From the NCBI RefSeq assembly GCF_026421305.1, contig NZ_JAPJBQ010000004.1, positions 282,053 to 346,052 on the forward strand: a stretch of 64,000 nt of DNA. The letters are read 5' to 3'. The stretch is from Dyella silvae (GTDB taxonomy: Bacteria > Pseudomonadota > Gammaproteobacteria > Xanthomonadales > Rhodanobacteraceae). Position 1 is the first letter of the stretch. Every line of letters begins with the position of its first letter. The notes under the pieces were generated by a model. The model made no database searches and had not been told where the DNA came from. It saw nothing but the letters and a program-made list of their open reading frames with translations. Below, piece after piece: positions 44,586-53,326 of the stretch. The translations under genes were made by a program, and so were the position numbers.

Positions 44586-44612
44586 AACGGGGCCCCGACG
44601 GCCCCGTTCTCA
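44586..44612 (-). terminator. maeB terminator
   Basis: ACGGGGCC pairs with GGCCCCGT around CCGAC; on the minus strand it is followed by a T-rich tract (GTTTTCTTTT). It lies 20 bases past the maeB stop. Confidence 0.8.
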
Positions 44613-44634
44613 AACACCTCACAGCTCAAAAACC

Positions 44635-46926
44635 TCAGCTGCGCCGCTCACCATGCGCCTGACGAATCTGCGCATCCACCGCGGCAATCGCCGTCATGTT
44701 CACCACACGACGCGGCGTCGCCGCCGGAGTCAGGATGTGCGCCGGCTTGTTGATACCCATGAGAATCGGACCAATCGCCACGCCATCAGTCATCACGCGC
44801 ACGATGTTGTACGTGATGTTCGCGGCATCAAGGTTCGGCATCACGAACAGGTTGGCGCGGCCCGACAGCGTGGTGTTCGGGAACATGCGCAGACGCAGCG
44901 CTTCATCCCACGCGGTGTCTGCCTGCATTTCGCCATCCATGTCGAGCTTGGGAGCGCGCTGCATCAGGATCTCGCGCACCTTGCGCATCTTCGCCGCGCT
45001 CGGGTTGTCGTGGCTGCCAAAGTTGGAGTGCGACAGCAGCGCGATCTTCGGCTCGATGCCGAACAGCTTGAGGCGATAGGACGCCTGCAGCGTCGCTTCG
45101 GCGATCTGCTCGGCCGTCGGGTCGCACTGAACGTGCGTATCGAGGAAGAACCATGCGCCCAGGTCGTTGATCACGCCGGTCATCGCCGAGGTGCACGACA
45201 CGCCCGGATCAAGACCGAACACGCTACGCATGTAGCCGAGCTTCTTGTGGAAACGACCCACCAGGCCGCAAATCATCGCGTCGGCTTCGCCACGTTCGAC
45301 CATCAGCGAGGCGATCAGCGTGGGGCGCGAGCGCATCAGATTCTTGGCGGCGGCCGGCGTTACGCCACGGCGCTCGGTGAGCGCGTGATACTGCTGCCAG
45401 TAGTCGTTGAAGCGCGGGTCGTCATTGATGTTGGTGAGTTCGAAATCGACGCCTTGGCGCATGCGCAGACCGAGGCGCTCGATGCGCGTTTCGATCACGT
45501 CGGGGCGGCCGATAAGGATCGGGAAAGCCAAACGGTCGTCGATCACCGTCTGCACGGCGCGCAATACGGTTTCTTCCTCGCCTTCGGCGTACACCACGCG
45601 CTTGACGTCCGAACGCGCGCGCTCGTACACCGGCTTCATCAGCAGGCCCGTGCGGTAGATGAACTGGCCGAGCTTCTCCTTGTAGGCATCCATGTCGACG
45701 ATGGGACGCGCGGCAACGCCGGAATCCATCGCGGCCTGCGCCACGGCAGGCGCCAGCATGACCAACAGGCGCGGATCGAACGGACGCGGAATGAGGTAGT
45801 CCGGACCAAAGGTCGGTACGTCACCGCCATAGGCGCCGGCGAGGTCGCCCGCTTCCATCCGCGCGATCTCAGCGATGGCGCGCACGCAGGCCAGCTTCAT
45901 GGCTTCGTTGATGCCGGTAGCGCCCACATCCAGCGCGCCGCGGAAGATGTACGGGAAGCACAGCGCGTTGTTGACCTGGTTCGGGTAGTCCGAACGGCCG
46001 GTGGCGATGATGCAATCCGGACGCACCTTCTTCGCGTCAGCCGGGGAAATCTCAGGATTCGGGTTGGCCAGCGCGAGGATGACCGGCTTATCGGCCATGG
46101 TGGCGACCATCTCGGGCTTGAGAATGCCGCCAGCGGAAAGGCCCAGGAATACGTCGGCGCCATCGACGATTTCCGCCAACGTGCGCTTGTCGGTGTTGCG
46201 TGCATAACGCTGCTTGTCCGGATCCATATGATCGCGGCCGGTGTACAGCACGCCTTCGCGGTCATAGGCAAGGATGTGCTCGGGTTTGACGCCCAGCGCC
46301 ACCAGCATATCCAGGCAGGCGATGCCGGCCGCGCCCACGCCAGTGGTGGCGATCTTCACGTCCCCGATCTTCTTGCCCACCACTTCCAGCGCGTTGATCA
46401 CGGCAGCACCGACGATGATGGCGGTGCCATGCTGATCGTCGTGGAACACGGGAATCTTCATGCGCTCGCGCAGCTTGCGCTCGACGATGAAGCACTCCGG
46501 TGCCTTGATGTCTTCGAGGTTGATGCCGCCGAAGGTCGGCTCCAGCGAGGCGATGATGTCGACCAGTTTGTCGGGGTCGCGCTCGTTGATCTCGATGTCG
46601 AACACATCGATGCCGGCGAACTTCTGAAACAGCACGCCCTTGCCTTCCATCACCGGCTTGCCGGCCAGCGGGCCGATGTCGCCAAGGCCCAAGACGGCGG
46701 TGCCATTGGTGATGACCGCGACGAGGTTGCCGCGCGCAGTCATTTCACTGGCGGCATTGGGGTCTTCGACGATGGCCTCGCAGGCGTAAGCCACGCCGGG
46801 CGAATAGGCCAGCGCCAGATCCCGCTGGGTGACCATCGGCTTGGTCGCGGCGACCTTGATTTTGCCGGGGCGCGGAAGACGGTGGTACTCGAGAGCGGCG
46901 AGGCGCAGTTCTTCGGGAAGGGACAT
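44635..46926 (-). CDS. maeB: NADP-dependent malic enzyme (ME plus phosphotransacetylase-like domain)
   Basis: Oxidatively decarboxylates malate to pyruvate with NADP+. The 763-residue protein has the two-domain MaeB layout: an N-terminal malic enzyme (about 1-430; Tyr in [15 protein letters not shown], divalent-metal Asp/Glu segments, NAD(P) motif [13 protein letters not shown]) and a C-terminal Pta-like domain (about 440-763), which in MaeB binds acetyl-CoA and inhibits the enzyme. Supplies NADPH and pyruvate. The MSLPEELRL start is typical. It is transcribed towards the repeat region. Confidence 0.95.
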   Translation of the reverse strand: MSLPEELRLAALEYHRLPRPGKIKVAATKPMVTQRDLALAYSPGVAYACEAIVEDPNAASEMTARGNLVAVITNGTAVLGLGDIGPLAGKPVMEGKGVLFQKFAGIDVFDIEINERDPDKLVDIIASLEPTFGGINLEDIKAPECFIVERKLRERMKIPVFHDDQHGTAIIVGAAVINALEVVGKKIGDVKIATTGVGAAGIACLDMLVALGVKPEHILAYDREGVLYTGRDHMDPDKQRYARNTDKRTLAEIVDGADVFLGLSAGGILKPEMVATMADKPVILALANPNPEISPADAKKVRPDCIIATGRSDYPNQVNNALCFPYIFRGALDVGATGINEAMKLACVRAIAEIARMEAGDLAGAYGGDVPTFGPDYLIPRPFDPRLLVMLAPAVAQAAMDSGVAARPIVDMDAYKEKLGQFIYRTGLLMKPVYERARSDVKRVVYAEGEEETVLRAVQTVIDDRLAFPILIGRPDVIETRIERLGLRMRQGVDFELTNINDDPRFNDYWQQYHALTERRGVTPAAAKNLMRSRPTLIASLMVERGEADAMICGLVGRFHKKLGYMRSVFGLDPGVSCTSAMTGVINDLGAWFFLDTHVQCDPTAEQIAEATLQASYRLKLFGIEPKIALLSHSNFGSHDNPSAAKMRKVREILMQRAPKLDMDGEMQADTAWDEALRLRMFPNTTLSGRANLFVMPNLDAANITYNIVRVMTDGVAIGPILMGINKPAHILTPAATPRRVVNMTAIAAVDAQIRQAHGERRS

Positions 46927-47074
46927 GGGATGGCGAAATCGAATGTGAGGGGGGAAGTCGGGGCCGCAACAGCGGTATCGGGCAATGGTATCACCGGCGA
47001 CACCTCACTCCAGACCGTGCGGTGCAGCATGGTGGGCCGACGATTCAAACAACTGGTATGCAATCACAATTACG

Positions 47075-47156
47075 TTGTGGGAGCGCACCCTGTGCGCGAC
47101 TAACCTGCCTCAGTCACTCGGCACGGCGCAGTCGCGCACAGGGTGCGCTCCCACAA
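47075..47156. repeat. REP-like inverted pair with 27-bp perfect arms
   Basis: Copies at 47075-47101 and 47130-47156 are exact reverse complements, separated by 28 bases. Each contains the hairpin GGAGCGCAC/GTGCGC. It lies just past the DUF1704 stop and before maeB in the minus direction. Best-preserved member of the family. Confidence 0.9.
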
Positions 47157-47164
47157 TTTGAAAG

Positions 47165-48439
47165 CTACAGGCTCAGCGACAGCGCTTCCGCCTGCACTTT
47201 GCCCATATGGATGCGGTTGACGAACAACGAAAACGCGAGCTTGCCAGCCAGACCGTGTACGTGTTGCATCCAGGGCGGCAACCAGCGTGGCGGCGCAATG
47301 GCGCCCGACTCGAAATACGGTTGCAGGCTGATGACATCATGCAATGCCAGCTTTCCCGCGAACAAATGCCGCAACATATCCATGCGCCGCTGGCGCAGGG
47401 CCCAGCGAAAGAAGGTATGCACCGTGAGCAGGCCGGACAGATACACATTGTCCTTGGCGAACGCCGCGCCACCGGTCAATGGCACGCCGCGGAACACGCG
47501 CTGGGCCGAGTGGAAGCTGTCGGCAGGGCTCTGCCCGCAGTTGCTGAAGAACTGGTAGACCTCGACGAAGTCCGCGCCATTGAGCGCCATGTCGATGGCC
47601 AGAATGCGCAGGCTGATGCGCTTGAGGCGGGAAATATCGATGGCGCCCGATATGAGCTCCGCAAACACGGCCAGGCCTTCCTGGGTGGCGGTCACGCGCG
47701 GCGAGGTACGCCCCAGTGAGGCAAGCAAGGGTTGTGCGCGGCCGTTGAGCGCCGTGAGCGAATGCACCAGCGCCTCGTGCGCCAGCAACTGATGGCGGTC
47801 GTAATCGCTGAAGCGCGTGCCGCCGCGCAGACGGATGCGTGTCGCGCCGGCGGCTGCCTTGGCAGTCAGCTCGGGGTCCACTTCCACCGAAATGATCGGC
47901 TCGCCGAAGAAGGCATCGAGCGTTTTACTCAGATCGGCTCGCAGCTCATCGGCGGAAATAGCCACGTTGACGTCGTCGTACAACAAATCCGAACCGAGCT
48001 CGTCGGATAACTCGACGAAGTAATGCGCAGCATCGATATTGCTGCGGTCGCTGCCGGGGATCACATCGCCCGGACGGCCGTACAGCACGATGGACGGCGC
48101 GGTGACGCCCTCGGTGCCCACGGCCTCGAGCATCTCCGCAGCGATACGCCACGATTCGGCCGTGCGGCACAAGTACTCGCCCAGCGGATCGTCGTAGCCG
48201 GCTTCGCGCTCGATAGCCGCGAGCTCCGCACGTTCGGCGGAAAAATCGGGTTTGGGGTATTCCACCTTGGGTAAGGTGTACTGCCCCTTGGCATAGGCCT
48301 CGATCATGCGGTCTTCCAGCGAGGCGGGCCAGCCCACGGTGGAGAGAATGCGTATGCCTTTGACGGCAGCGAGCAATCGCTGATCGAGGTCTGCGTAACG
48401 CTGGAGCTCAGGGGAAACGCTGGTGCCGTGCGTGCTCAT
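47165..48439 (-). CDS. DUF1704 family protein (QEGLA motif), paralogue 2
   Basis: Protein of 424 residues, soluble. It shares the order of the protein at 7436: an N-terminal helical part (YADLDQRLLAAVKGIRILSTVGWP), SIVLYGRPGD, then HEALVH (221-226) with an Asn-Gly loop and QEGLA (253-257). The spacing from the HExxxH to the QEG Glu is 27 residues in both, so the presumed zinc site is intact in each. Overall the two differ clearly, pointing to an old duplication. Its ATG overlaps the stop of a small membrane-protein gene (ATGA), so the two are translated together. Confidence 0.85.
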   Translation of the reverse strand: MSTHGTSVSPELQRYADLDQRLLAAVKGIRILSTVGWPASLEDRMIEAYAKGQYTLPKVEYPKPDFSAERAELAAIEREAGYDDPLGEYLCRTAESWRIAAEMLEAVGTEGVTAPSIVLYGRPGDVIPGSDRSNIDAAHYFVELSDELGSDLLYDDVNVAISADELRADLSKTLDAFFGEPIISVEVDPELTAKAAAGATRIRLRGGTRFSDYDRHQLLAHEALVHSLTALNGRAQPLLASLGRTSPRVTATQEGLAVFAELISGAIDISRLKRISLRILAIDMALNGADFVEVYQFFSNCGQSPADSFHSAQRVFRGVPLTGGAAFAKDNVYLSGLLTVHTFFRWALRQRRMDMLRHLFAGKLALHDVISLQPYFESGAIAPPRWLPPWMQHVHGLAGKLAFSLFVNRIHMGKVQAEALSLSL

Positions 48440-48915
48440 GCCGATCTCCGGCGCAAGCTGTCGATGCGCTGAATCAGATCGGTAGCGATCGGATTGGGCT
48501 TGAAGGCACCGAGGAAAGTGCGTGGACCTGCCGGAATGAAATTCAGGTTCTTGCCGAAACGCGATGATTCGTTGCGCAACATCAGCGTGATGCGCGGCGG
48601 GTTGGTCATGGTGGAGGCATTGACGTTCATCACGTCGCCAAGCGACAGACGCGACTGTTCGCCCCGGTTCTTCACCACCAGCTGCTCGCCATCCAGCCAG
48701 ACCTCATCGACCAGATCCGAGAGCAGGTACTTGAATAGCACGAACCCAATCACCGCCATGAGCAATGGCGCGAACAGCGCGGGCCATGCTTCAGGCCGCC
48801 CCGCAGAACGGACAGCGGTCACCCCGATGATCAGAGAGATACCGATGAACCCAAACCAGAAAACGGGAAACACCCGCTTGTAGAAGAACGTAGAAGGCGA
48901 CGAAAGCCGCTGCAT
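48436..48915 (-). CDS. Unrecognised two-helix membrane protein coupled to DUF1704
   Basis: Protein of 159 residues: two membrane segments (about 15-33 and 43-64) followed by a soluble beta-rich C-terminal domain (VDEVWLDGEQLVVKNRGEQSRL...LRNESSRFG). This resembles the PH-like 'membrane-anchored beta-domain' layout but I cannot name a family. It overlaps the DUF1704 gene by four bases (ATGA), so a membrane partner for that soluble protein is plausible. Confidence 0.72.
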   Translation of the reverse strand: MQRLSSPSTFFYKRVFPVFWFGFIGISLIIGVTAVRSAGRPEAWPALFAPLLMAVIGFVLFKYLLSDLVDEVWLDGEQLVVKNRGEQSRLSLGDVMNVNASTMTNPPRITLMLRNESSRFGKNLNFIPAGPRTFLGAFKPNPIATDLIQRIDSLRRRSA

Positions 48916-49011
48916 GCCAACACCCCAAAACAGGACGCCCCGATAGTAGCGCGTTGAAGACGGTCCAAAGCTTCTGGGTCGCCTCGTTAAGACGCCAATT
49001 TTGAATCCCTG

Positions 49012-49043
49012 ACCCTCATCCCCGCATTCGCGGGGATGAGGGT
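49012..49043. repeat. Perfect palindrome with CCCCGC core
   Basis: ACCCTCATCCCCGC and its exact complement around a 4-base loop. It lies downstream of rsgA on the minus strand; no T run, so it is a REP-like element rather than a clear terminator. Confidence 0.7.
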
Positions 49044-49120
49044 GAGCTGGCCAGTGAGGCTACGGGGAACCGTGAACAGACTCTTCTTGTAACCACCTCA
49101 CAGCAGCCCCGGACCCTCCG

Positions 49121-50176
49121 CTATTCCCGGTCGCGCGAGTGCCGATTGCCGTGCGGCCGGGTCGCCGGCCGCCCGCCGCGCTGGCGTCGCAGCTTGGCTT
49201 CCAGCGTGGTCGCCTGCTCTTCGCGCTCGTCGCGCAATTTCAGATAGTTGCGCCAGCGTTCGGCCGAAAGGTCGCCACTGTCCAAAGCGGCCTGCACAGC
49301 GCAGCCGGGCTCGCTGCCGTGTCCGCAGTCGGCAAAGCGGCACTGCTCGGCCAGGGCATCGATATCGGCGAACAGGTCGAGATTCTCTTCACCGGTGAGC
49401 TTGAGCTCGCGCATACCGGGGGTATCGATCAGGCAACCGCCGCTGGGCAGCTGCAGCAGGGCGCGATGGGTCGTGGTGTGGCGGCCGCGGCTGTCGTGGC
49501 CACGCACGGCACCGGTGGCCATCTTTTCGGTACCCAGCAGGGTGTTGGTGAGGGTGGACTTGCCGGCGCCCGACGAGCCCACCAGCACCGCGCTATCGCC
49601 GGGCTGCAGGTAAGGCAGGAGCATGGCCATACTGGCCGCATCCTTGCCGTTCAGGGCATGGATCGGGGTGCCTTCGGGCAGTCGGGCGCGCAGGGCTCCC
49701 AGCAATTCCTGGGCGTCGTCGCGAGTATCGAGCTTGCTGAGCAGCACCACGGGCTGGGCCCCGGAGCCTTCGGTCAGCGAGAGGTAACGCTCGATGCGGG
49801 CGGGATTGAAGTCGCCATCCAGCCCGGTCAGCACCAGCACGTAGTCAATATTGGTGGCAATGATCTGCCGTTCGTAGCGCTCGCCCGCCGCGGCCCGCGA
49901 AAGCACCGTGCGGCGCGGCTGTACCTTGACGATGTGCGGCGGCTTGCCGGGCTCGATCTCCACGAAATCGCCCACCGCCGGCCGTTCGGCCGGGTCCAGG
50001 CTGCGCTTGAGGAAATGGCCAGCCGGCTGGGCGCCAAACAGGTGCTCGCCATCGTGCAGTTCATAGCCTGCGCGATGCTGCGCTACGACGCGGGCCAACT
50101 GCCTGCCGTCTGCCGGCAACGCGTCGCCGCGCCAGCCAATACGGTGCAGTCGCTCAATGATCTGGGCATCGGTCAT
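49121..50176 (-). CDS. rsgA: Small ribosomal subunit biogenesis GTPase RsgA
   Basis: Circularly permuted GTPase of 351 residues that checks maturation of the 30S subunit. An OB-fold with SLDPAERPAVGDFVEIE comes first; the G4 motif SKLD (147-150) precedes the G1 loop GSSGAGKST (200-208), the hallmark of permutation; GHDSRGRHTTTH and DTPGMRELKL follow; a zinc finger near the C terminus has CRFADCGHGSEPGC. The C-terminal tail is Arg/Gly/His-rich. Divergent from the aminotransferase. Confidence 0.95.
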   Translation of the reverse strand: MTDAQIIERLHRIGWRGDALPADGRQLARVVAQHRAGYELHDGEHLFGAQPAGHFLKRSLDPAERPAVGDFVEIEPGKPPHIVKVQPRRTVLSRAAAGERYERQIIATNIDYVLVLTGLDGDFNPARIERYLSLTEGSGAQPVVLLSKLDTRDDAQELLGALRARLPEGTPIHALNGKDAASMAMLLPYLQPGDSAVLVGSSGAGKSTLTNTLLGTEKMATGAVRGHDSRGRHTTTHRALLQLPSGGCLIDTPGMRELKLTGEENLDLFADIDALAEQCRFADCGHGSEPGCAVQAALDSGDLSAERWRNYLKLRDEREEQATTLEAKLRRQRGGRPATRPHGNRHSRDRE

Positions 50177-50315
50177 GGGCGCCGATTATGCCTTGCCTTC
50201 GAAAAGCCCGATACGAGGCCGTTTTTGCCTCCCACTCTCGCGCCATCCGCGGTAGGATCCCGAAAACGGCAATTTTCTTGCGTCGCAACAACTCCAAGAA
50301 CGAAGGACGTCCGCG

Positions 50316-51560
50316 TTGGCCTCGATCAAACCCAGTGCGCACCTGGCGGATGTGCGCTATGAAATCCGTGGTGCACTGACCCGGCGATCGCGCGAGCTGG
50401 AGGCTGCCGGCCTCCCTATCATCAAGCTCAATATCGGCAATCCCGGCCGCTACGGTTTCGAAACCCCCGCCCATTTGCGCGAAGCCATTGCGCAGCATCT
50501 GCACGACAGCGAGGCCTATGGGCACGAGCAGGGCCTGGAAGAGGCACGGGAGGCGATCGCCGCCCAGCAGTGCCATCGCGGCGCGCGGGGCGTGGAAGTG
50601 GAGCGCATCTTTGTCGGCAACGGCGTCAGCGAACTGATTGACCTGAGCCTGCGCGCCCTCCTGCAGCCCGGCGACGAAGTGCTGCTGCCCAGCCCCGATT
50701 ACCCGCTATGGAGCGCGGCCACCATCCTCAATGACGGCAAGCCCCGCTACTACCGCTGTCTGGCGGAAAACGGCCACCTGCCCGACCCTGACGAAATCGA
50801 ATCGCTGGTAACGCCGCGCACGCGCGCACTGGTGCTGATCAACCCGAACAACCCGACCGGCGCGGTGTATCCGCGCGAGTTGCTGGAGCGCATCGTGGCC
50901 ATCGCCGCGAAGCACCGCCTGCTGCTGCTCAGCGACGAAATCTATGACGAGATTCTCTACGACGGCACCACCTTCCAGCCGCTTGCCGCGGTGGCCGGTG
51001 ACGTGCCCTGTGTAAGTTTCGGCGGCCTGAGCAAGGTGCATCGCGCCTGCGGCTACCGCGTGGGCTGGATGAGCCTGTCCGGCGATCCGTCGCGCACCAC
51101 CGATTACCGCGACGCCCTGCAGTTGCTGGCGGCGCTGCGCCTGTGCGCGAACGTCACCGCGCAATGGGCGGTGCGTCCCGCCTTGCAAAGCGCCCCCACC
51201 ATCAACGCGCTGACGACGTCGGGCGGCCGCCTGCACGAGGCGCGTCGGGCCGTACTGGAAGGCGTGGCGGCCAGTCAGTTCCTCGACATCGTGTCACCGA
51301 CCGGTGCGTTGTATGCCTTCCCACGTGTACGCGCTGACCGCCTCGCCGATTTCGACGACAACGCCTTCGCGTTACGCCTGCTGGAAGAGGAATCCGTGCT
51401 TGTGGTGCCGGGCAGCAGTTTCAACGTGCCGCATAGCCGTCATCTGCGCCTGACGCTGCTACCGCCGCCGGAACAGTTGCGCGAGGTATTCGAGCGCATC
51501 GAGCGCGTGCTGGCGGGCATGGCGGCCAAACAGAAGCCGCGCACCGCCGCCGTCGCCTGA
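50316..51560 (+). CDS. Class I/II aminotransferase (AlaA-like)
   Basis: PLP-dependent aminotransferase of 414 residues. LNIGNPGRYGFETP, the NPNNPTGAVY segment, SDEIYDEILYDG and the PLP-binding Lys240 in SFGGLSKVHRACGYRVGW are all present. It looks most like AlaA-type glutamate-pyruvate aminotransferases, which make alanine, but a broader specificity is possible. The start is TTG (50316), behind AAGGA; a TTG start is uncommon but the region up to it is conserved. Confidence 0.85.
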   Translation: MASIKPSAHLADVRYEIRGALTRRSRELEAAGLPIIKLNIGNPGRYGFETPAHLREAIAQHLHDSEAYGHEQGLEEAREAIAAQQCHRGARGVEVERIFVGNGVSELIDLSLRALLQPGDEVLLPSPDYPLWSAATILNDGKPRYYRCLAENGHLPDPDEIESLVTPRTRALVLINPNNPTGAVYPRELLERIVAIAAKHRLLLLSDEIYDEILYDGTTFQPLAAVAGDVPCVSFGGLSKVHRACGYRVGWMSLSGDPSRTTDYRDALQLLAALRLCANVTAQWAVRPALQSAPTINALTTSGGRLHEARRAVLEGVAASQFLDIVSPTGALYAFPRVRADRLADFDDNAFALRLLEEESVLVVPGSSFNVPHSRHLRLTLLPPPEQLREVFERIERVLAGMAAKQKPRTAAVA

Positions 51561-51569
51561 GTACCCTTC

Positions 51570-52166
51570 ATGCGCTATCTCGCTCTGGGTGATTCGTACA
51601 CGATCGGCGAGGCCGTGCCCGAGATCGGACGCTGGCCGGTGCAATTGACGGCACGGCTGCGTGGCGAGGGGAAGGTGCTCGACGATCCCGTGATCGTCGC
51701 CACCACCGGCTGGACGACCGATGAGCTGTCTGCCGCGATGGACACCGCTACGTTTACGCCGCCGTACGATTTGGTAAGCCTGCTCATTGGCGTGAACAAC
51801 CAGTACCGTGGGCGCAGCGCCGATGACTATCGCGGCGAGTTCCGCCGGATGCTCGATCGCGCCATCGCACTCGCGGGCGGGCGGGCGGAACGCGTGCTGG
51901 TGCTGTCGATTCCCGACTGGGGGGTTACCCCGTTCGCGCATGGCAGCGGCCGCGACGTGCACCGCATTGGCGACGAACTGGACGTCTATAACACCATCGC
52001 CCGCGAGCAGACCGAACACAGCGGCGGGCGCTTCGTGGATATCACCGGCATCTCGCGTCAGCACCCTCAGTTGCTTGCCGATGACGGCCTGCATCCGTCG
52101 GCCGCGCAGTACACGCTGTGGGCGGAGGCGGCGGTGCCGACGGCGATGGCGATGCTGCCGGGCTGA
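51570..52166 (+). CDS. SGNH/GDSL hydrolase
   Basis: Protein of 198 residues. YLALGDSYTIGE holds the nucleophile Ser of block I, LLIGVNNQYR is block III (Gly-x-Asn) and DDGLHPSAAQY has the Asp-x-x-His pair of block V. No signal peptide, so a cytosolic esterase or lipase-like enzyme; substrate unknown. It begins 9 bases after the aminotransferase stop, probably the same operon. Confidence 0.88.
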   Translation: MRYLALGDSYTIGEAVPEIGRWPVQLTARLRGEGKVLDDPVIVATTGWTTDELSAAMDTATFTPPYDLVSLLIGVNNQYRGRSADDYRGEFRRMLDRAIALAGGRAERVLVLSIPDWGVTPFAHGSGRDVHRIGDELDVYNTIAREQTEHSGGRFVDITGISRQHPQLLADDGLHPSAAQYTLWAEAAVPTAMAMLPG

Positions 52167-52288
52167 CAGCCCTCCCGCAAAAGCGGCGATTTACGGCGGC
52201 GCGGAAACCACTTTGCAACCTTCCCGCCATCCTGCGGTGACGTGAGATGGGCATTCTGGCATCCCGGTAACCACCGGGAGAGACTGCC

Positions 52289-53146
52289 ATGGCGACCTTC
52301 CACTGCCGCAGCGCCTTCATCTCTGACGTGCATCTGGGCACGCCCGACTGCAAGGCCAGCTACCTGCTCGACTTCCTGCGCAAACTGCGTTGCGAAAAGC
52401 TGTACCTGGTCGGTGACATCATCGACATGGAAGCACTCGCGCGCCGCACGTGGTGGCACGCCGATCACGGTGCGGTGATTGCCGAAGTGCTCGACCTCGC
52501 CCGGCGCGGCGTTGAAGTGACCTATATCCCCGGCAATCACGACGCCCCGGTGCGCGGCCTCGCCGGCCAGATCTTTGGCGGTGTGAAAATCGAATTGGAT
52601 GCGGTGCACGAGGGCGCCGATGGGCGCCGCTATCGCGTTAGCCACGGCGACGAATTTGATCCGGAGCAGATTGGGCGCACATGGATGGTGCACCTGGGGG
52701 AAGTGATGCATCGCTTTATTTGCTGGACCAACCGCCGGGTCCACGCGATGCGCCGCCGCCTTGAACTGCCCTACCTGCCGTTGTCGATCATCGTGAAGTC
52801 GCACATCGGCAAGGCGCTGGCCTATATCCGCGCCTATGAGGAACGCGTGGCCAGCGATGCGCGCGAGCGTGGCTTCGACGGCCATATCTGCGGCCACATC
52901 CATTTCGGCCACGTGCGCGATATGGATGGCGTGCTGTACCTCAACGACGGCGACTGGGTGGAACACTGCACCGTACTGGTGGAAGACCACACCGGCGCGA
53001 TGGAACTGATCCACTGGAGCGAGCAATACGCCCCGCTGGGCCGCGCCAGCCGCGAACTGGTGCTGCCCTCGCCTGCCGCCGCGCTGGCGCTGGCACCGCT
53101 GACCCGTGCCAAGCTGGACCTGACGGAACTGCGCCCGGCAGCTTGA
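52289..53146 (+). CDS. LpxH-like UDP-2,3-diacylglucosamine diphosphatase
   Basis: Metallophosphoesterase of 285 residues. FISDVHLG, LVGDIIDMEAL, IPGNHDAP, SHGDEFD and GHIHFG supply the dimetal ligands. The family includes LpxH/LpxH2-type enzymes that release lipid X and UMP in lipid A synthesis; the length (285 rather than 240) and the C-terminal tail suggest the LpxH2-like branch. Assignment to lipid A is likely but not certain. A long hairpin follows the stop. Confidence 0.8.
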   Translation: MATFHCRSAFISDVHLGTPDCKASYLLDFLRKLRCEKLYLVGDIIDMEALARRTWWHADHGAVIAEVLDLARRGVEVTYIPGNHDAPVRGLAGQIFGGVKIELDAVHEGADGRRYRVSHGDEFDPEQIGRTWMVHLGEVMHRFICWTNRRVHAMRRRLELPYLPLSIIVKSHIGKALAYIRAYEERVASDARERGFDGHICGHIHFGHVRDMDGVLYLNDGDWVEHCTVLVEDHTGAMELIHWSEQYAPLGRASRELVLPSPAAALALAPLTRAKLDLTELRPAA

Positions 53147-53161
53147 GAGCGGGCCTGAGAG

Positions 53162-53244
53162 CAGGAGCGAGTTAAGAGGAGTGAGAAGTGAGAGAGAAGC
53201 AAGGCTCCGCACTCTCACTTCTCACTCCTCTTAACTCACTCCTC
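53162..53244. repeat. Near-perfect AG-rich/CT-rich hairpin
   Basis: Arms 53162-53194 and 53212-53244 match at 31 of 33 positions (all but two), around a 17-base loop. The left arm contains repeated GAGTGAG/GAGCGAG words, as at 3519-3607. It separates the LpxH-like gene from the Grx4 fusion gene. Confidence 0.85.
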
Positions 53245-53326
53245 GCCCTCCCCCCTTGTTTCCCCTCAAAGCGGCGGCATATGCAAAGGGCTACAATTTG
53301 CCTTCTTTGCCGGAGTCTCCCGCCCC

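Larger units (their letters stand above)
43328..44634. other. Gene-free region holding a roughly 1-kb inverted duplication
   Basis: Between the aceE start and the maeB stop I see no supported gene. Short frames in both directions encode Arg/Ala/Pro-rich peptides that follow the repeats and look spurious. From 43515 to 44539 the DNA is one large, diverged inverted duplication, described in the next entries. The first 190 bases next to aceE hold its promoter region but no promoter is obvious; a maeB terminator is at the far end. Confidence 0.8.

Noticed and set aside
44653..47103. An 816-codon open frame on the plus strand, opposite maeB
   Set aside because: Antisense shadow of maeB, with His/Arg-rich composition and no motif.
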